Part shown: one piece after another, positions 47,983 through 61,909 of the stretch
Layout: every line of letters begins with the position of its first letter
Numbering within the stretch: the stretch's first letter is position 1
Assembly: GCF_002295105.1 (NCBI RefSeq)
Contig: NZ_NSGH01000014.1
Span: forward strand, 1-64,000
DNA: 64,000 nucleotides
Reading direction: 5' to 3'
From: Salimicrobium humidisoli
GTDB taxonomy: Bacteria > Bacillota > Bacilli > Bacillales > Halobacillaceae
Position numbers and translations under genes: made by a program
Notes under the pieces: generated by a model
The model's input: the letters and a program-made list of their open reading frames with translations, nothing else
Database searches by the model: none
What the model was told of the DNA's origin: nothing

Positions 47983-50900
47983 GAATATAAAAAAAATCCT
48001 CGTTATAGGCTCCGGACCTATTGTTATAGGTCAGGCTGCAGAATTCGATTATTCAGGTACCCAGGCCTGTCAGTCGCTGAAAGAAGAAGGATATGAAGTC
48101 ATCCTGGCCAATTCCAACCCGGCAACGATTATGACTGATTACACGTTCGCCGACCAGGTCTACATGGAACCCCTGACGGTGGACTTTCTGTCAAAAATCA
48201 TCCGTAAAGAACGTCCCGATGCACTGCTTCCGACACTCGGAGGGCAGACCGGGCTGAACCTGGCCGTGGAGCTGGATGAGTCAGGGGTCCTTAAAGAGAT
48301 GAACGTTGAACTTCTCGGTTCTTCTCTTCATGCAATCCAGAAAGCAGAAGACAGGGAACTTTTCCGGTCTCTTATGAGAGAAATCGGGCAGCCTGTCCCC
48401 GAAAGTGATATCGTATCAACGACAAAAGAAGCTTTAACTTCCGCAGCACATATCGGTTACCCGGTGATCGTACGTCCGGCTTATACGATGGGAGGAGCCG
48501 GAGGAGGCATCTGCAGAAACGAAGAAGAACTCACGGAAGTTGTAAGAAGTGGCCTTGATCTTTCGCCGGTGCATCAGTGTCTCATAGAGAAGAACATTGC
48601 CGGCTTCAAAGAAATAGAAATGGAAGTGATGCGCGACAAAAAGGATAACTGTATCGTCGTCTGTTCTATGGAAAATGTCGATCCGGTAGGGATCCATACG
48701 GGGGATTCGATTGTTGTAGCTCCGACACAGACGCTGAGTGACCGGGATTATCAGATAATGAGGAATGCCTCCACAGAAATTATCCGTTCACTCGGAATCG
48801 AGGGGGGATGTAACGTTCAGCTTGCGATGGACCCGGAGAGCTTCGATTACTACGTCATCGAAGTGAACCCAAGGGTCAGCCGCTCCTCCGCTCTCGCATC
48901 AAAAGCTACCGGGTACCCGATTGCCAAGATCGCAGCCAAAATCGCCGTAGGTATGAGCCTTGATGAAATCCGTAATCCGGTTACAGGAACGACTACTGCC
49001 TGCTTCGAGCCTTCTCTCGACTATGTCGTATGTAAAATCCCCCGCTGGCCTTTTGACAAATTCGAGGACGGTAACCGTATACTCGGTACACAGATGAAGG
49101 CGACCGGCGAGGTGATGGCAATGGGGCGTACATTTGAGGAGGCTTTTCTGAAAGGGGTGCGCTCTCTTGAACAGAATGACGGTGACTTCTATGATTCCGA
49201 CTTCACCGGTCTCCCGGACGATGAACTGCTTGAACAGATGCACAGAGCGGACGACAGGCGTCTGTTCATCCTCTCTGAAGCGATGAGAAGAGGAATCGGT
49301 CTCGAAGTTATTCACGAAAAAACGAAGATAGACCGTTTCTTTCTTAGAAAAATCGACTCCATTCTTCTTCTGGAGAAAGAAATCGGAGAGAAAGGCTGGA
49401 GTACCGAACTGATCAGCCGGGCCAAGGAAAAGGGTTTTTCCGACCGTCATCTTGCACGCGTGCTGAAGACCACCGCGGCAGACGTCAGTGAAAAGAGACG
49501 TTCAGAAGGTATCACTCCTGTCTACAAGATGGTGGATACGTGTGCAGGGGAGTTTGAGTCGGCGACTCCTTACTACTACTCCACTTATGAAACTTTCAAC
49601 GAATCAGATGTAACTAAGAGAAAAAAAGTTCTTGTTGTCGGGTCCGGACCCATCCGTATCGGCCAGGGCGTGGAGTTCGATTATGCTACGGTCCACTCGG
49701 TCCTTGCGTTAAAAGAATTGGGGTATGAAGCGATCATCATCAACAATAACCCTGAAACTGTCTCAACGGATTTCAGTGTGTCCGACAAACTTTATTTCGA
49801 ACCGCTCACTGTAGAGGATGTCATGAACGTTGTGGATCTCGAACAGCCGGAAGGGGTGATTCTGCAGTTCGGCGGTCAGACTTCGGTGAATCTGGCGGAC
49901 GGGCTGGAGGAAAGAGGCGTGAGGATTCTCGGAACGACCATCGACTCCATCAGGCAGACGGAAGATCGGAGCTCCTTCGAACGATTGCTGAATAATCTCG
50001 GGGTAAGTCATCCCGGAGGGGAAAGCGTGGACGGGAAGGAGGACGCCTACCGTGTGGCGCAGGCTGTCGGTTACCCGGTTCTCGTTCGTCCCTCATATGT
50101 CCTCGGGGGCAGGGCCATGGAAATCGTCTATTCGGAGGAAGAGCTGACTCATTACTTATCGAAATTCGTCTCCAATGGTCATCCGGTATTAATAGATAAA
50201 TATCTTTCCGGTAAAGAAGTGGAAGTTGACGCGATCACTGACGGGAAAGATGTGGTTATACCGGGTATCATGGAGCACATTGAACGGGCGGGCGTCCATT
50301 CGGGTGACTCGATGGCGGTATACCCCCCTCAAAATCTTTCGCAGGAAGTGATCAGACAACTGGAAGAAGCAACGATAAAGATAGCGAAAAACCTGCCTTT
50401 AAAAGGACTGATCAACATTCAGTTCGTAGTCCAGGAAGAGAAAGTTTACGTACTCGAAGTCAACCCGCGTGCCAGCCGTACGGTTCCATTCCTGAGCAAA
50501 ATCACCGGAATACAGATGGCCGGACTGGCTACGAAAGTGATGACGGGTCTGAGACTTACGGACGAAGGCTACTCTACCGGGATTGTGACTGAAAGAGAAG
50601 GCATATATGTAAAGGTACCTGTGTTTTCCTTTGAAAAATTACGAAGTGTCGACACTACCCTCGGACCCGAAATGAAATCGACGGGAGAAGTGATCGGATA
50701 CGATAAAGATCTGGAAAGAGCGCTCTACAAAGGTATGATGGCAGCAGGTATGAAGATTCCGGAACACGGAAGCGTTCTGTTGACCGTAGCGGATAAAGAT
50801 AAAAAGGAAGTGGAACCGCTGGCAGCCACGCTCGTCGATCTGGGTTTTCATTTAATTGCCACGGCCGGAACGGCAAGGTTTTTAAAAGAAAGGAATCTTC

Positions 50901-51158
50901 CGGTTACAACTGTAGGAAAAGTGGATGAGGACGGAGGCGTCCTGGCAGTTATCCGGGAACAGAAGGTACAGATGGTCATTAATACGTTGAACAGGAAGAG
51001 GAAGGCGCACACGGACGGGTTCCGTATCCGGCGGGAAGCTGTGGAGTACGGGAAAGCATGCTTTACAAGCGTGGATACTGCATCTGCAGCCGTGGATGTA
51101 TTGAAATCCATGAGCCTGACATCAAGGCCGTTATCAAATCGAAAGGGGTTGGTAACAA

Positions 51159-51172
<14 letters not shown>
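47969..51172 (+). CDS. carB: Carbamoyl phosphate synthase large subunit
   Basis: A 1067-residue enzyme with two homologous ATP-grasp halves (about 1-400 and 550-935), each with the glycine-rich opener [11 protein letters not shown] or [13 protein letters not shown]-terminal MGS-like regulatory domain (about 935-1067) follows. It makes carbamoyl phosphate from bicarbonate, ammonia and two ATP. AAGGAGGAG precedes the ATG, which overlaps the carA end by 14 nt. In B. subtilis this gene is pyrAB. Confidence 0.97.
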
Positions 51173-53472
<2,300 letters not shown>

Positions 53473-53473
53473 A

Positions 53474-54082
53474 GTGAAGTTAGCAGAGGCATTAATGGAA
53501 ATCGGAGCTATTCAAATTAACACCGCTGAATTTTTCACGTGGACCTCCGGTATTGAATCCCCGATATATTGTGATAACCGTCTTACCATTTCTTACCCGT
53601 CCGTCAGAAAGGAAATATGCAGGCAGTTTGCAGCCAGAATCAAAGAGCTGCCCGGGGAAGTGGACGTGATCGCAGGATGTGCAACGGCAGGCATCCCTCA
53701 CGCAGCGTGGTTGTCTGAAGAACTCGGGCTGCCGATGGTCTATGTGCGAGGGTCCAAAAAGAAGCATGGAAAAGAGAATCTTATTGAAGGAGAAATTACC
53801 GCGGGACAGAGGGTCGTCGTTATCGAGGATCTCATTTCCACCGGAGGTTCGGCTGTGCAGGCTGCAGCAGCACTGAAGGATACCGGGGCGCACGTGAAGG
53901 AAGTTTTAAGTATATTTACATACGAACTGCCACAATCAGCAGATGTATTCCGTGAGGCGGATCTTTCTTACAGCTCTTTACTCACTTATTCGGAACTGAT
54001 CGATGCTTTGAACCTGAATGAAGAGAATAAAAGAGTTCTGGAAAATTGGCGGAGCTCGATGAAGGAGAAAAAGGGCAAGTAA
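53474..54082 (+). CDS. pyrE: Orotate phosphoribosyltransferase
   Basis: A 202-residue enzyme that adds ribose-5-phosphate from PRPP to orotate. The PRPP loop VVIEDLISTGGSAVQAA and the core SPIYCDNRLTISYPSVR are intact. I chose GTG 53474 (one base after the pyrF stop), with AAGGGAG upstream, because the N terminus then lines up with B. subtilis PyrE; the frame also opens at ATG 53444. It is the last gene of the operon. Confidence 0.94.
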   Translation: MKLAEALMEIGAIQINTAEFFTWTSGIESPIYCDNRLTISYPSVRKEICRQFAARIKELPGEVDVIAGCATAGIPHAAWLSEELGLPMVYVRGSKKKHGKENLIEGEITAGQRVVVIEDLISTGGSAVQAAAALKDTGAHVKEVLSIFTYELPQSADVFREADLSYSSLLTYSELIDALNLNEENKRVLENWRSSMKEKKGK

Positions 54083-54110
54083 GTTCCGGAAGCTGCTCTT
54101 TGCAATGACA

Positions 54111-54157
54111 GAAAAGGCCCGGCAGAAAAGGAGAATGTCTCCTGGCCTGCCGGGCCT
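54111..54157 (-). terminator. Terminator between pyrE and rqcH
   Basis: AGGCCCGGCAG (54115-54125) pairs with CTGCCGGGCCT (54147-54157), with an inner GGAGA/TCTCC stem. Read on the minus strand a TTTTC run follows, so it mainly ends rqcH. On the plus strand the T-run is missing, but the very stable stem could still help end the pyr transcript. Confidence 0.75.
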
Positions 54158-54191
54158 GAATGAGTTTTTCGCTTATGAGAATCTTATCTCC

Positions 54192-55931
54192 TTACTGTCC
54201 GGATGGCCGGTTCCCGGTTTCAGCGTTACGTCGCAGTTGTCTGATCGATTTTTCTTCCGGAGTGACGAAAAGGGTTTTCTGCCGATCATACGTCACAAAT
54301 CCCGGCTTAGCCCCGGAAGGTTTTTTCACATATTTGATTTTCGTGTAATCGACAGGGACCGAAGAAGAAGCCGAGTACTTACTGAAGTAGGCTGCCAGCT
54401 GAGCTGCTTCCGTAAGAGTTTCCTCTGCAGGGTCGTTGTCTTTAATGACGACGTGAGACCCGGGGATATCTTTTGCGTGCAGCCAGATATCTTCTTTATT
54501 AGCGAGTCTGCTGGTTACGTACTCATTTTGCAGGTTGTTTCGCCCTACGTACAGTTCTGTGCCATCGGAAGCAGTGTACTTCTCCGGCGAAGGTTTCTGT
54601 TTTTTGTTTTTTCTTTTTCCGGTGTTCGCACGTTTTTTCATGTATCCTTCGTCCCGCAATTCTTCCCTGATTTCTTCCACGTCCTGGGTTCTTGCGGATT
54701 CCACCTGTTGAAGAAGTCTTTCCAGGTACTCGATTTCCCCTTCAGTTTTCCTGATTTCCTTTTCGACGTATATTTTTGAGTTTTTCAGTTTCTGATAAGT
54801 CTGGAAAAAGTTCTGCGCGTTTTGACTCGCCGTCTTGTTAGGGTTCAGGTCGATGACGAGATCGGGCTGGTCTTCTTTGTAATAGTCCGTTACCGTCACC
54901 TCGGCGTCTCCGTTTTTGACCATGTGCATGTGAGCTGTAAGAAGTTCTCCCAGTTTCTGATAATCCTCGGCAGCCTCTGATTTTTTCAACGTTTCTTTAT
55001 GCTTTTTGATTTTGCGGTGGTTTTTGTCGATTTCATTTTTAAGGAATCTGTGCAGGTCCCCTGCCTGCTGCTTCACCCGGTCCCGTTCCGCTTTTCCGGA
55101 ATAATAAGCATCCAGCATTTTGCTGACAGAGGTATAAACCGTGCGGTCGGCATTCAGGTGTTCAAGTGGCAGAACGTGAAAAGTCTCTTTCTCCCCCTCA
55201 TAAACAGCAGGTGTATAGGAATGGGACGTGATCAGTTCTTTTAATGAATCGTAAGCTTCACTGAACCCGGATACGTCTCCGAGACCGGCTCTGTAAACGA
55301 GTTCCTTCGTAATTACAGGAGAGAAACCCATAACGATATTCAGAAGCTGCCGGTCCATCTTCCCTGAATTGAAATCCAGTTTACGCACGATATCCTCTCC
55401 ATCGAGATCCAGTGGGGAAATTTTTCCCTGACCGGGTGGTGCGATGTAGGGTTGCCCGGGCATAATGGTCCTGTACGTATTCTGGGCCGGCGGCAGGTGC
55501 TTGATACTGTCAAGAATGTGTCCGCCTTCCCGGTCCACGAGCATTACGTTCGAATGTTTGCCCATGATTTCTATAACTACCGTTTTAAGCGTCTCGTCGC
55601 CTATTTCGTTTTTCGTACGAACTTGCATGTGTACGATCCGTTCGTTCTCTATCTGTTCGACCCGTTCAAGAAAACCTCCCACAAGATGCTTTCTCAGGAG
55701 CATACAGAACATAGGGGGCTGCTTAGGGTTGTCGTACGAATCTTCCGTCAAATGGAACCTCGAGTAAACAGAGTGGGCGGAAACGAGTAACGAATGGTTA
55801 GTCCTGTCTTTTCTCACCTGAAATACGAGTTCTGTTTCCGTAGGCTGATATATTTTAGTGATTCTTCCTGTCTCTAGTGTTTCGTTCAGTTCATGAACCG
55901 TTGCGCGTGTTACGATTCCGTCGAATGCCAT
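54192..55931 (-). CDS. rqcH: RqcH (YloA), Rqc2/NEMF-family ribosome quality control factor
   Basis: A 579-residue NFACT-family protein: NFACT-N (about 1-170), helix-hairpin-helix region, a long coiled coil (about 280-440, [15 protein letters not shown]) and NFACT-R near the C terminus ([15 protein letters not shown]). It binds obstructed 50S subunits and recruits tRNA-Ala to add poly-alanine degradation tails. I chose ATG 55931 ([10 protein letters not shown]) with AGAGGTGAAG upstream. It is on the opposite strand to its neighbours; RqcP is at 40293. Confidence 0.95.
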   Translation of the reverse strand: MAFDGIVTRATVHELNETLETGRITKIYQPTETELVFQVRKDRTNHSLLVSAHSVYSRFHLTEDSYDNPKQPPMFCMLLRKHLVGGFLERVEQIENERIVHMQVRTKNEIGDETLKTVVIEIMGKHSNVMLVDREGGHILDSIKHLPPAQNTYRTIMPGQPYIAPPGQGKISPLDLDGEDIVRKLDFNSGKMDRQLLNIVMGFSPVITKELVYRAGLGDVSGFSEAYDSLKELITSHSYTPAVYEGEKETFHVLPLEHLNADRTVYTSVSKMLDAYYSGKAERDRVKQQAGDLHRFLKNEIDKNHRKIKKHKETLKKSEAAEDYQKLGELLTAHMHMVKNGDAEVTVTDYYKEDQPDLVIDLNPNKTASQNAQNFFQTYQKLKNSKIYVEKEIRKTEGEIEYLERLLQQVESARTQDVEEIREELRDEGYMKKRANTGKRKNKKQKPSPEKYTASDGTELYVGRNNLQNEYVTSRLANKEDIWLHAKDIPGSHVVIKDNDPAEETLTEAAQLAAYFSKYSASSSVPVDYTKIKYVKKPSGAKPGFVTYDRQKTLFVTPEEKSIRQLRRNAETGNRPSGQ

Positions 55932-55952
55932 AATGTCTTCACCTCTTGTCAC

Positions 55953-55983
55953 AGTATAGCACGGAACACAAACGTACGTTCAA
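55953..55983 (-). promoter_or_regulatory. Promoter for rqcH
   Basis: On the minus strand, TTGAAC (55978-55983) and TGCTATACT (TATACT at 55953-55958) are spaced 19 nt, slightly long, with an extended -10. Confidence 0.5.
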
Positions 55984-56072
55984 GTATCGCACAAACCGAA
56001 AAATTTTGTTACACTATACTGCATGGTTGTGGAATACAAAATGAAAAGCATCTAAATTATCCGGCGTATCAC

Positions 56073-56102
56073 TTGAGGAAAACGCTTGGAATCGCCTATA
56101 AT
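56073..56102 (+). promoter_or_regulatory. Promoter for remA-gmk-rpoZ
   Basis: TTGAGG (56073-56078) and a perfect TATAAT (56097-56102) are spaced 18 nt. Confidence 0.6.
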
Positions 56103-56147
56103 AAGGGTAATATAGTGTTAGTCAAAAGTTGTTGGGAGGATACGGAT

Positions 56148-57044
<897 letters not shown>

Positions 57045-57045
<1 letters not shown>

Positions 57046-57269
57046 TGCTTGAACCGTCCATCGACTCTCTGCAAAAGCAGATCAGTTCAAAATACACCCT
57101 CGTAGCTCTCTCTGCCCGCCGGGCGAGAGAACTGAAGCAGGGAGCAGAACCGCTCGTTGAAAAGACGAAGTCACCACAGTCTGTCGGTGTCGCACTGCAG
57201 GAAATCGAAGAAGGGGAACTTTCCTATTCATATTCGGATAAAGTGCACACGCGTACGGAAAAAGATTAA
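57045..57269 (+). CDS. rpoZ: RNA polymerase omega subunit
   Basis: A 74-residue omega subunit ([20 protein letters not shown], with the conserved SARRARELK) that helps assemble RNA polymerase. Two adjacent ATGs exist at 57042 and 57045 behind GGAGGAGG; the second gives the family's usual N terminus. The gmk-rpoZ pair is conserved, and a terminator follows. Confidence 0.95.
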
Positions 57270-57280
57270 TAGTAAGAGAG

Positions 57281-57312
57281 AAAGAGCCGCGTGGACAGCG
57301 CGGCTCTTGTTT
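57281..57312 (+). terminator. Terminator after rpoZ
   Basis: GAGCCGCG (57284-57291) pairs with CGCGGCTC (57299-57306), followed by TTGTTT. The T-run is interrupted. Confidence 0.65.
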
Positions 57313-57346
57313 ATAGCAGAGGATTTTACCTGAGGAGGGACCGTTT

Positions 57347-58543
57347 ATGCTTGAGAATAAGAAGATAGTACTTGGGGTTTCAGGCGGAATCGCCGCCTAC
57401 AAAGCAGCTTCGCTTACAAGTAAGCTAACGCAGCAGGGGGCAGTCGTGAAAGTGATCATGACGGATCACGCTAAAAACTTTGTCGGTGCCTCCACTTTCC
57501 AGGCGTTATCAAGACAGCCTGTGTACGACGACACTTTTGATGAACAGGATCCGGAGGGAGTGCAGCACGTAGATCTGGCCGACTGGGCTGACCTGTTTAT
57601 GCTGGCTCCTGCTACTGCCAATCTTATCGGAAAACTTGCGAACGGCATCGCTGATGATATGCTCACGACGACTTTACTGGCAACGGAAGCTCCAGTTTAT
57701 ATAGCCCCGGCCATGAACGTGCACATGTACCAGCATCCCTCGGTCATCTCCAACCTTAAGAAGCTGAACAGCTTCGGATTCAAATTTATAGAACCGGGGG
57801 ACGGGTATCTCGCCTGCGGATACGTAGGTAAAGGGAGACTTGAGGAGCCTGAAACGATCATAGCCGTACTCGAGAATGAAATGAAAAGGACGAAAGTATT
57901 ACAGGGAAAGAGAATTCTTATTACAGCAGGACCAACAAGGGAAAAAATAGATCCGGTACGTTTCTTTTCCAATCCCTCCACCGGGAAGATGGGCTTCGCT
58001 CTTGCAGGGCAGGCCGCCGAGATGGGAGCTGAAGTGACCCTTATAAGCGGGCCCGTAAATCTGGAGACTCCGCCGGGGGTGGACAGAATCGATATCACTT
58101 CCGCCTCCGATATGTTTGAATCGGTAATCGAACATTTCCCGGGGCAGGACGTGACAATCAAAACGGCAGCTGTAGCGGATTACCGCCCTTCCGTAACTTA
58201 CGAACACAAGATGAAGAAAAAAGACGAAGCGTTAGGTGTAAGCATGGAACGTACGACCGATATTTTAAAAGAGCTCGGGAGACGGAAAGAGGATCAGTTC
58301 CTCGTAGGCTTTGCAGCAGAAACGCAGCAGGTGAAAGAGTATGGGAGACAGAAAATGGAAAGTAAAAACCTGGATGCTGTCGTCATCAACGATGTCTCCG
58401 AAGAAGGATCGGGATTCGCCGCAGATACGAACCGGGTTATCTGGATGAGCAAAAGGAATGAGGAGACCCTCCCACTTCTTGATAAGCAGGAAACGGCGAA
58501 AGAGATCCTTTACAGAATCGCCGAGGAGATGAAGGATGTATGA
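57347..58543 (+). CDS. coaBC: Bifunctional phosphopantothenoylcysteine decarboxylase/synthase
   Basis: A 398-residue bifunctional enzyme of coenzyme A synthesis. The N-terminal flavin decarboxylase CoaC (about 1-180) has GVSGGIAAYKA, the catalytic His in GVQHVDLADWAD and the active Cys in GYLACGYVGKGR. The C-terminal synthetase CoaB (about 185-398) has ITAGPTREKIDPVRF and SNPSTGKMG. The ATG follows GAGGAGG. It overlaps priA by 4 nt, the usual Bacillus pair. Confidence 0.95.
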   Translation: MLENKKIVLGVSGGIAAYKAASLTSKLTQQGAVVKVIMTDHAKNFVGASTFQALSRQPVYDDTFDEQDPEGVQHVDLADWADLFMLAPATANLIGKLANGIADDMLTTTLLATEAPVYIAPAMNVHMYQHPSVISNLKKLNSFGFKFIEPGDGYLACGYVGKGRLEEPETIIAVLENEMKRTKVLQGKRILITAGPTREKIDPVRFFSNPSTGKMGFALAGQAAEMGAEVTLISGPVNLETPPGVDRIDITSASDMFESVIEHFPGQDVTIKTAAVADYRPSVTYEHKMKKKDEALGVSMERTTDILKELGRRKEDQFLVGFAAETQQVKEYGRQKMESKNLDAVVINDVSEEGSGFAADTNRVIWMSKRNEETLPLLDKQETAKEILYRIAEEMKDV

Positions 58544-60945
58544 TCGCTAAAGTGATCGTCGACGTTCCGACGAACCAGACGAACCGGCCTTTTGACTATT
58601 TAATCCCGGAAGAATTCACCCATGTGATCGACATAGGTATGCGGGTGATTGTACCATTCGGTCCGAGGAAAATACTTGGGTACGTTGTAGGGTTTGAAGA
58701 GAGGACCGATGTGGAGAAAGTCAAATCTCTGGAGGAAGTGCTGGATGTTACTCCCGTCCTTACCCCTGAACTTCTGCGTTTGGGGAAATGGCTTGCCTCC
58801 CGGACACTCAGCTTCTATATTTCCTGTCTTCAGGTAATGCTTCCACAGGTGTTGAAAGCTAAATATAAAAAAGAGATATGGAGAGTGGAAGAACATCTTC
58901 CCGAAGAGCTGGAAACTCTGTTCCAGGGGAAGGACGTTCTTACGAGCGAGGAATGGGAAGCTTCTTCTTTCAAATACCATCACTTAAAGAAGTGGGTGGA
59001 TGACGGCTATCTCGATGTACGTTATGAAGTGAAAAGTAAAGAAACAAAACGGAAAATCACTGTAATTGAACCGGGAGCGGACCCGGTGAGATTAGAGGAA
59101 CTGATTGCAGAGATACCTGCACAGGCAAAAAAACAGCGGGCTCTGATCGACTTTTTCGTGGATTACCCAGATCCTATTCCGAAAAAAGATTTACTGAACT
59201 TCGTAAAGACGACGGATGCTTCACTGAACCCCCTCCTGAAGAAAGGATATTTACAATCCTATAGCCAGGAAATTTTAAGGGACCCTTATGAAGGCCATAC
59301 CTTTGAGAGTACGAGCTCTCCCCCGCTCACCCGATATCAGCAGCAGGCTATGGATGAGATTGTGGATTCGGTGAAGAATGAAAAACCCGATGTATATCTG
59401 CTGCATGGTGTGACCGGAAGCGGAAAGACGGAAGTTTACATGCAGTCCATCCAGGAAGTTCTGGCACGTGGAGAAGAAGCGATTATGCTGGTGCCGGAAA
59501 TAGCACTCACTCCGCAGATGGTGGAACGATTCAAAGGCAGATTCGGATCTAAAGTGGCAGTATTACACAGTGCGCTTTCCGCCGGGGAAAAGTATGACGA
59601 ATGGCGAAAAATCCAGCGGCGGGACGTTCAGGTTGTAGTCGGAGCCCGCTCGGCGATTTTTGCCCCCTTCAGAAACCTCGGTCTCATCATCATCGATGAG
59701 GAGCATGAAACGAGTTATAAACAGGAAGACCGGACGAGATACCATGCAAGGGACGTAGCTCTGAAGCGGGCCTCGGAACATGGCTGCCCGGTAGTGCTCG
59801 GGTCGGCGACTCCTTCCCTTGAAAGTTTCGCCAGAGCACAAAAAGGAAATTACCGGCTTCTTGAACTGCCTGAACGCATGAATGAACAGGCTATGCCGAC
59901 AGTGGAACTGGTGGATATGAGAGAAGAACTGCACGAAGGGAACAGGTCCATGTTTTCCCAGTCGTTGAAAGCAAAACTTGAAGAACGTCTCCAGAAGGGA
60001 GAACAGTCCGTATTGTTCCTGAACCGGAGAGGTTATTCCACTTTTGTGATGTGCAGGGACTGCGGCCACGTCGTCGAATGTCCGTACTGTGATATTTCCA
60101 TGACGTATCATCGGAATCAGGAACGTCTGAAATGCCACTACTGTTCTTTTGAAAAACCGATGCCCTCGAAATGTCCGGAATGTGAAAGTAAAACGATCCG
60201 GTATTTCGGTACGGGAACGCAGAAAGTGGAAGAGCATCTTCAACAGCTGATTCCCGAAGCCAGAATTATTCGGATGGACGTAGATACTACGAGGCGAAAA
60301 GGGGCGCATGAGAAGCTGCTCACAAAATTCGGAAACAATGAAGCGGATATCCTGCTAGGCACTCAAATGATAGCCAAAGGGCTTGATTTCGGGAACGTCA
60401 CGCTTGTAGGAGTTCTAGCTGCAGATTCCCTGTTGAATCTTCCGGATTTCCGTGCGTCCGAAAAGACGTTTCAGCTGTTAACCCAGGTGAGCGGCCGAGC
60501 GGGACGGCACGAGAAAGAGGGAGAGGTGGTCGTTCAGACATACACTCCCGACCATTACAGCATCCAGCTGGCCAGTACGTACGACTTCAACCGGTTCTAC
60601 GAGGAGGAGATGAAGTACAGAAAAATGTTTCATTACCCTCCTTTTTATTACCTGACACTTCTCACTGTTTCGCACCCCAACACATTCCAGGCGCAGGAAG
60701 TCACCAGAAAAATCGCTCAATATCTGAAGCAGAATCTCTCGGAAACTGCCGAGGTACTGGGGCCGACGCCTTCCCCGCTTGAGCGGATCAATAATAGATA
60801 TCGGTATCAAACAATGGTAAAATACAAATCAGAACCGGACCAGCAGAAGTATGTTCAGAGAATTATGAATTATTACGAAAGCGAAATGAAAGAGCAGAAC
60901 GGTTTGCAGATTATCGTTGATTTTCAACCGTACCAGCTTATGTAA
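58540..60945 (+). CDS. priA: Primosomal protein N' (replication restart helicase PriA)
   Basis: An 801-residue superfamily 2 helicase that reloads the replisome at stalled forks. It has an N-terminal DNA-binding domain, Walker A GVTGSGKTEVY near 290 and the DEEH box IIDEEHETSYK. A zinc-binding insert with eight cysteines in CxxC pairs (CRDC, CPYC, CHYC, CPEC) follows, then the C-terminal helicase lobe with LTQVSGRAGRHEK. The def gene that normally follows is absent, and fmt comes next after 16 nt. Confidence 0.97.
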   Translation: MIAKVIVDVPTNQTNRPFDYLIPEEFTHVIDIGMRVIVPFGPRKILGYVVGFEERTDVEKVKSLEEVLDVTPVLTPELLRLGKWLASRTLSFYISCLQVMLPQVLKAKYKKEIWRVEEHLPEELETLFQGKDVLTSEEWEASSFKYHHLKKWVDDGYLDVRYEVKSKETKRKITVIEPGADPVRLEELIAEIPAQAKKQRALIDFFVDYPDPIPKKDLLNFVKTTDASLNPLLKKGYLQSYSQEILRDPYEGHTFESTSSPPLTRYQQQAMDEIVDSVKNEKPDVYLLHGVTGSGKTEVYMQSIQEVLARGEEAIMLVPEIALTPQMVERFKGRFGSKVAVLHSALSAGEKYDEWRKIQRRDVQVVVGARSAIFAPFRNLGLIIIDEEHETSYKQEDRTRYHARDVALKRASEHGCPVVLGSATPSLESFARAQKGNYRLLELPERMNEQAMPTVELVDMREELHEGNRSMFSQSLKAKLEERLQKGEQSVLFLNRRGYSTFVMCRDCGHVVECPYCDISMTYHRNQERLKCHYCSFEKPMPSKCPECESKTIRYFGTGTQKVEEHLQQLIPEARIIRMDVDTTRRKGAHEKLLTKFGNNEADILLGTQMIAKGLDFGNVTLVGVLAADSLLNLPDFRASEKTFQLLTQVSGRAGRHEKEGEVVVQTYTPDHYSIQLASTYDFNRFYEEEMKYRKMFHYPPFYYLTLLTVSHPNTFQAQEVTRKIAQYLKQNLSETAEVLGPTPSPLERINNRYRYQTMVKYKSEPDQQKYVQRIMNYYESEMKEQNGLQIIVDFQPYQLM

Positions 60946-60961
60946 AGGGAAGGATATTTTT

Positions 60962-61909
60962 ATGACGAACATTGTACTTATGGGAACACCGGATTTTTCT
61001 GTTCCGGTTTTGAATAGACTTATAGAAGAAGGATATAACATTTCACTTGTAGTAACACAGCCGGACAGGCCGAAAGGGAGAAAGAAGATTTTAACTCCTC
61101 CACCGTTGAAAGAAGCGGCGGAAGCGTCCGGTATCCCGGTATTTCAGCCCGAAAAAGTGAAGAAAGAATATCAGAAAATACTGGAGTATGATCCTGATTT
61201 GATAGTCACTGCGGCGTACGGGCAGATTTTACCGAAGGCCCTTCTCGATTACCCGGGACTTGGAGCGATAAATGTCCATGCTTCCCTTCTTCCGGAATAT
61301 CGGGGGGCGGCCCCTATCCACTATGCGCTGATGGATGGAAGGGAAGAGACCGGTGTAACCATTATGTATATGGTTCCGGAACTCGATGCAGGAGATATGC
61401 TTTCTTCGAAAAAAATAACTGTGAGTGAAGAAGATGATGTAGGTACTCTGCATGATAAACTGGCGCAGATCGGCGCTGAATTGCTGTCTGAAACCTTACC
61501 GCCTCTTATAAACGGCACCATTGAGGCAGAGGTGCAGGATGCTTCCAAAGCTACTTTCGCTCCTACCATTAAAAGAGGGGAAGAACTCGTCGATTTCAGT
61601 CTTCCCCGTGACGTGGTGTGGGGACATATACGCGGCATGAGCCCGTGGCCGGTCGCCTATACTTACTGGGGCGGGAAACCGCTGAAGTTATGGGCTGCAC
61701 AAAAATACGATCAGACCGGAGGCCAGGCACCCGGTACAGTGATAGATAAAACAAAAGAGGGGATAGTCGTCGTCTGCGGGGACGGAAGCAGCGTTATTAT
61801 TACAGAACTGCAGCCTTCCGGTAAAAAACGGATGGACGGAACTTCTTTTATCAATGGTATCGGCCAGACGATGGAAATCGGAGAAGTGCTGGGTGAAAAC
61901 GATGAGTAA
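60962..61909 (+). CDS. fmt: Methionyl-tRNA formyltransferase
   Basis: A 315-residue enzyme that formylates initiator Met-tRNA with 10-formyl-THF. The catalytic Asn and His lie in INVHASLLPEYRG, with the Asp in YMVPELDAGDM. The C-terminal tRNA-binding domain begins near 205. I chose ATG 60962 with GGGAAGG at 8-nt spacing. Its usual operon partner def (peptide deformylase), which removes the formyl group, is not beside it. Confidence 0.96.
   Translation: MTNIVLMGTPDFSVPVLNRLIEEGYNISLVVTQPDRPKGRKKILTPPPLKEAAEASGIPVFQPEKVKKEYQKILEYDPDLIVTAAYGQILPKALLDYPGLGAINVHASLLPEYRGAAPIHYALMDGREETGVTIMYMVPELDAGDMLSSKKITVSEEDDVGTLHDKLAQIGAELLSETLPPLINGTIEAEVQDASKATFAPTIKRGEELVDFSLPRDVVWGHIRGMSPWPVAYTYWGGKPLKLWAAQKYDQTGGQAPGTVIDKTKEGIVVVCGDGSSVIITELQPSGKKRMDGTSFINGIGQTMEIGEVLGENDE

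Noticed and set aside
54105-54779. Long plus-strand ORF (224 codons) opposite rqcH
   Set aside because: It is antisense to the well-supported rqcH, Phe/Arg-rich and matches no family; it mirrors rqcH codon bias.
59563-60309. Minus-strand ORF of 248 codons inside priA
   Set aside because: It lies opposite the conserved helicase motifs; no family resemblance.
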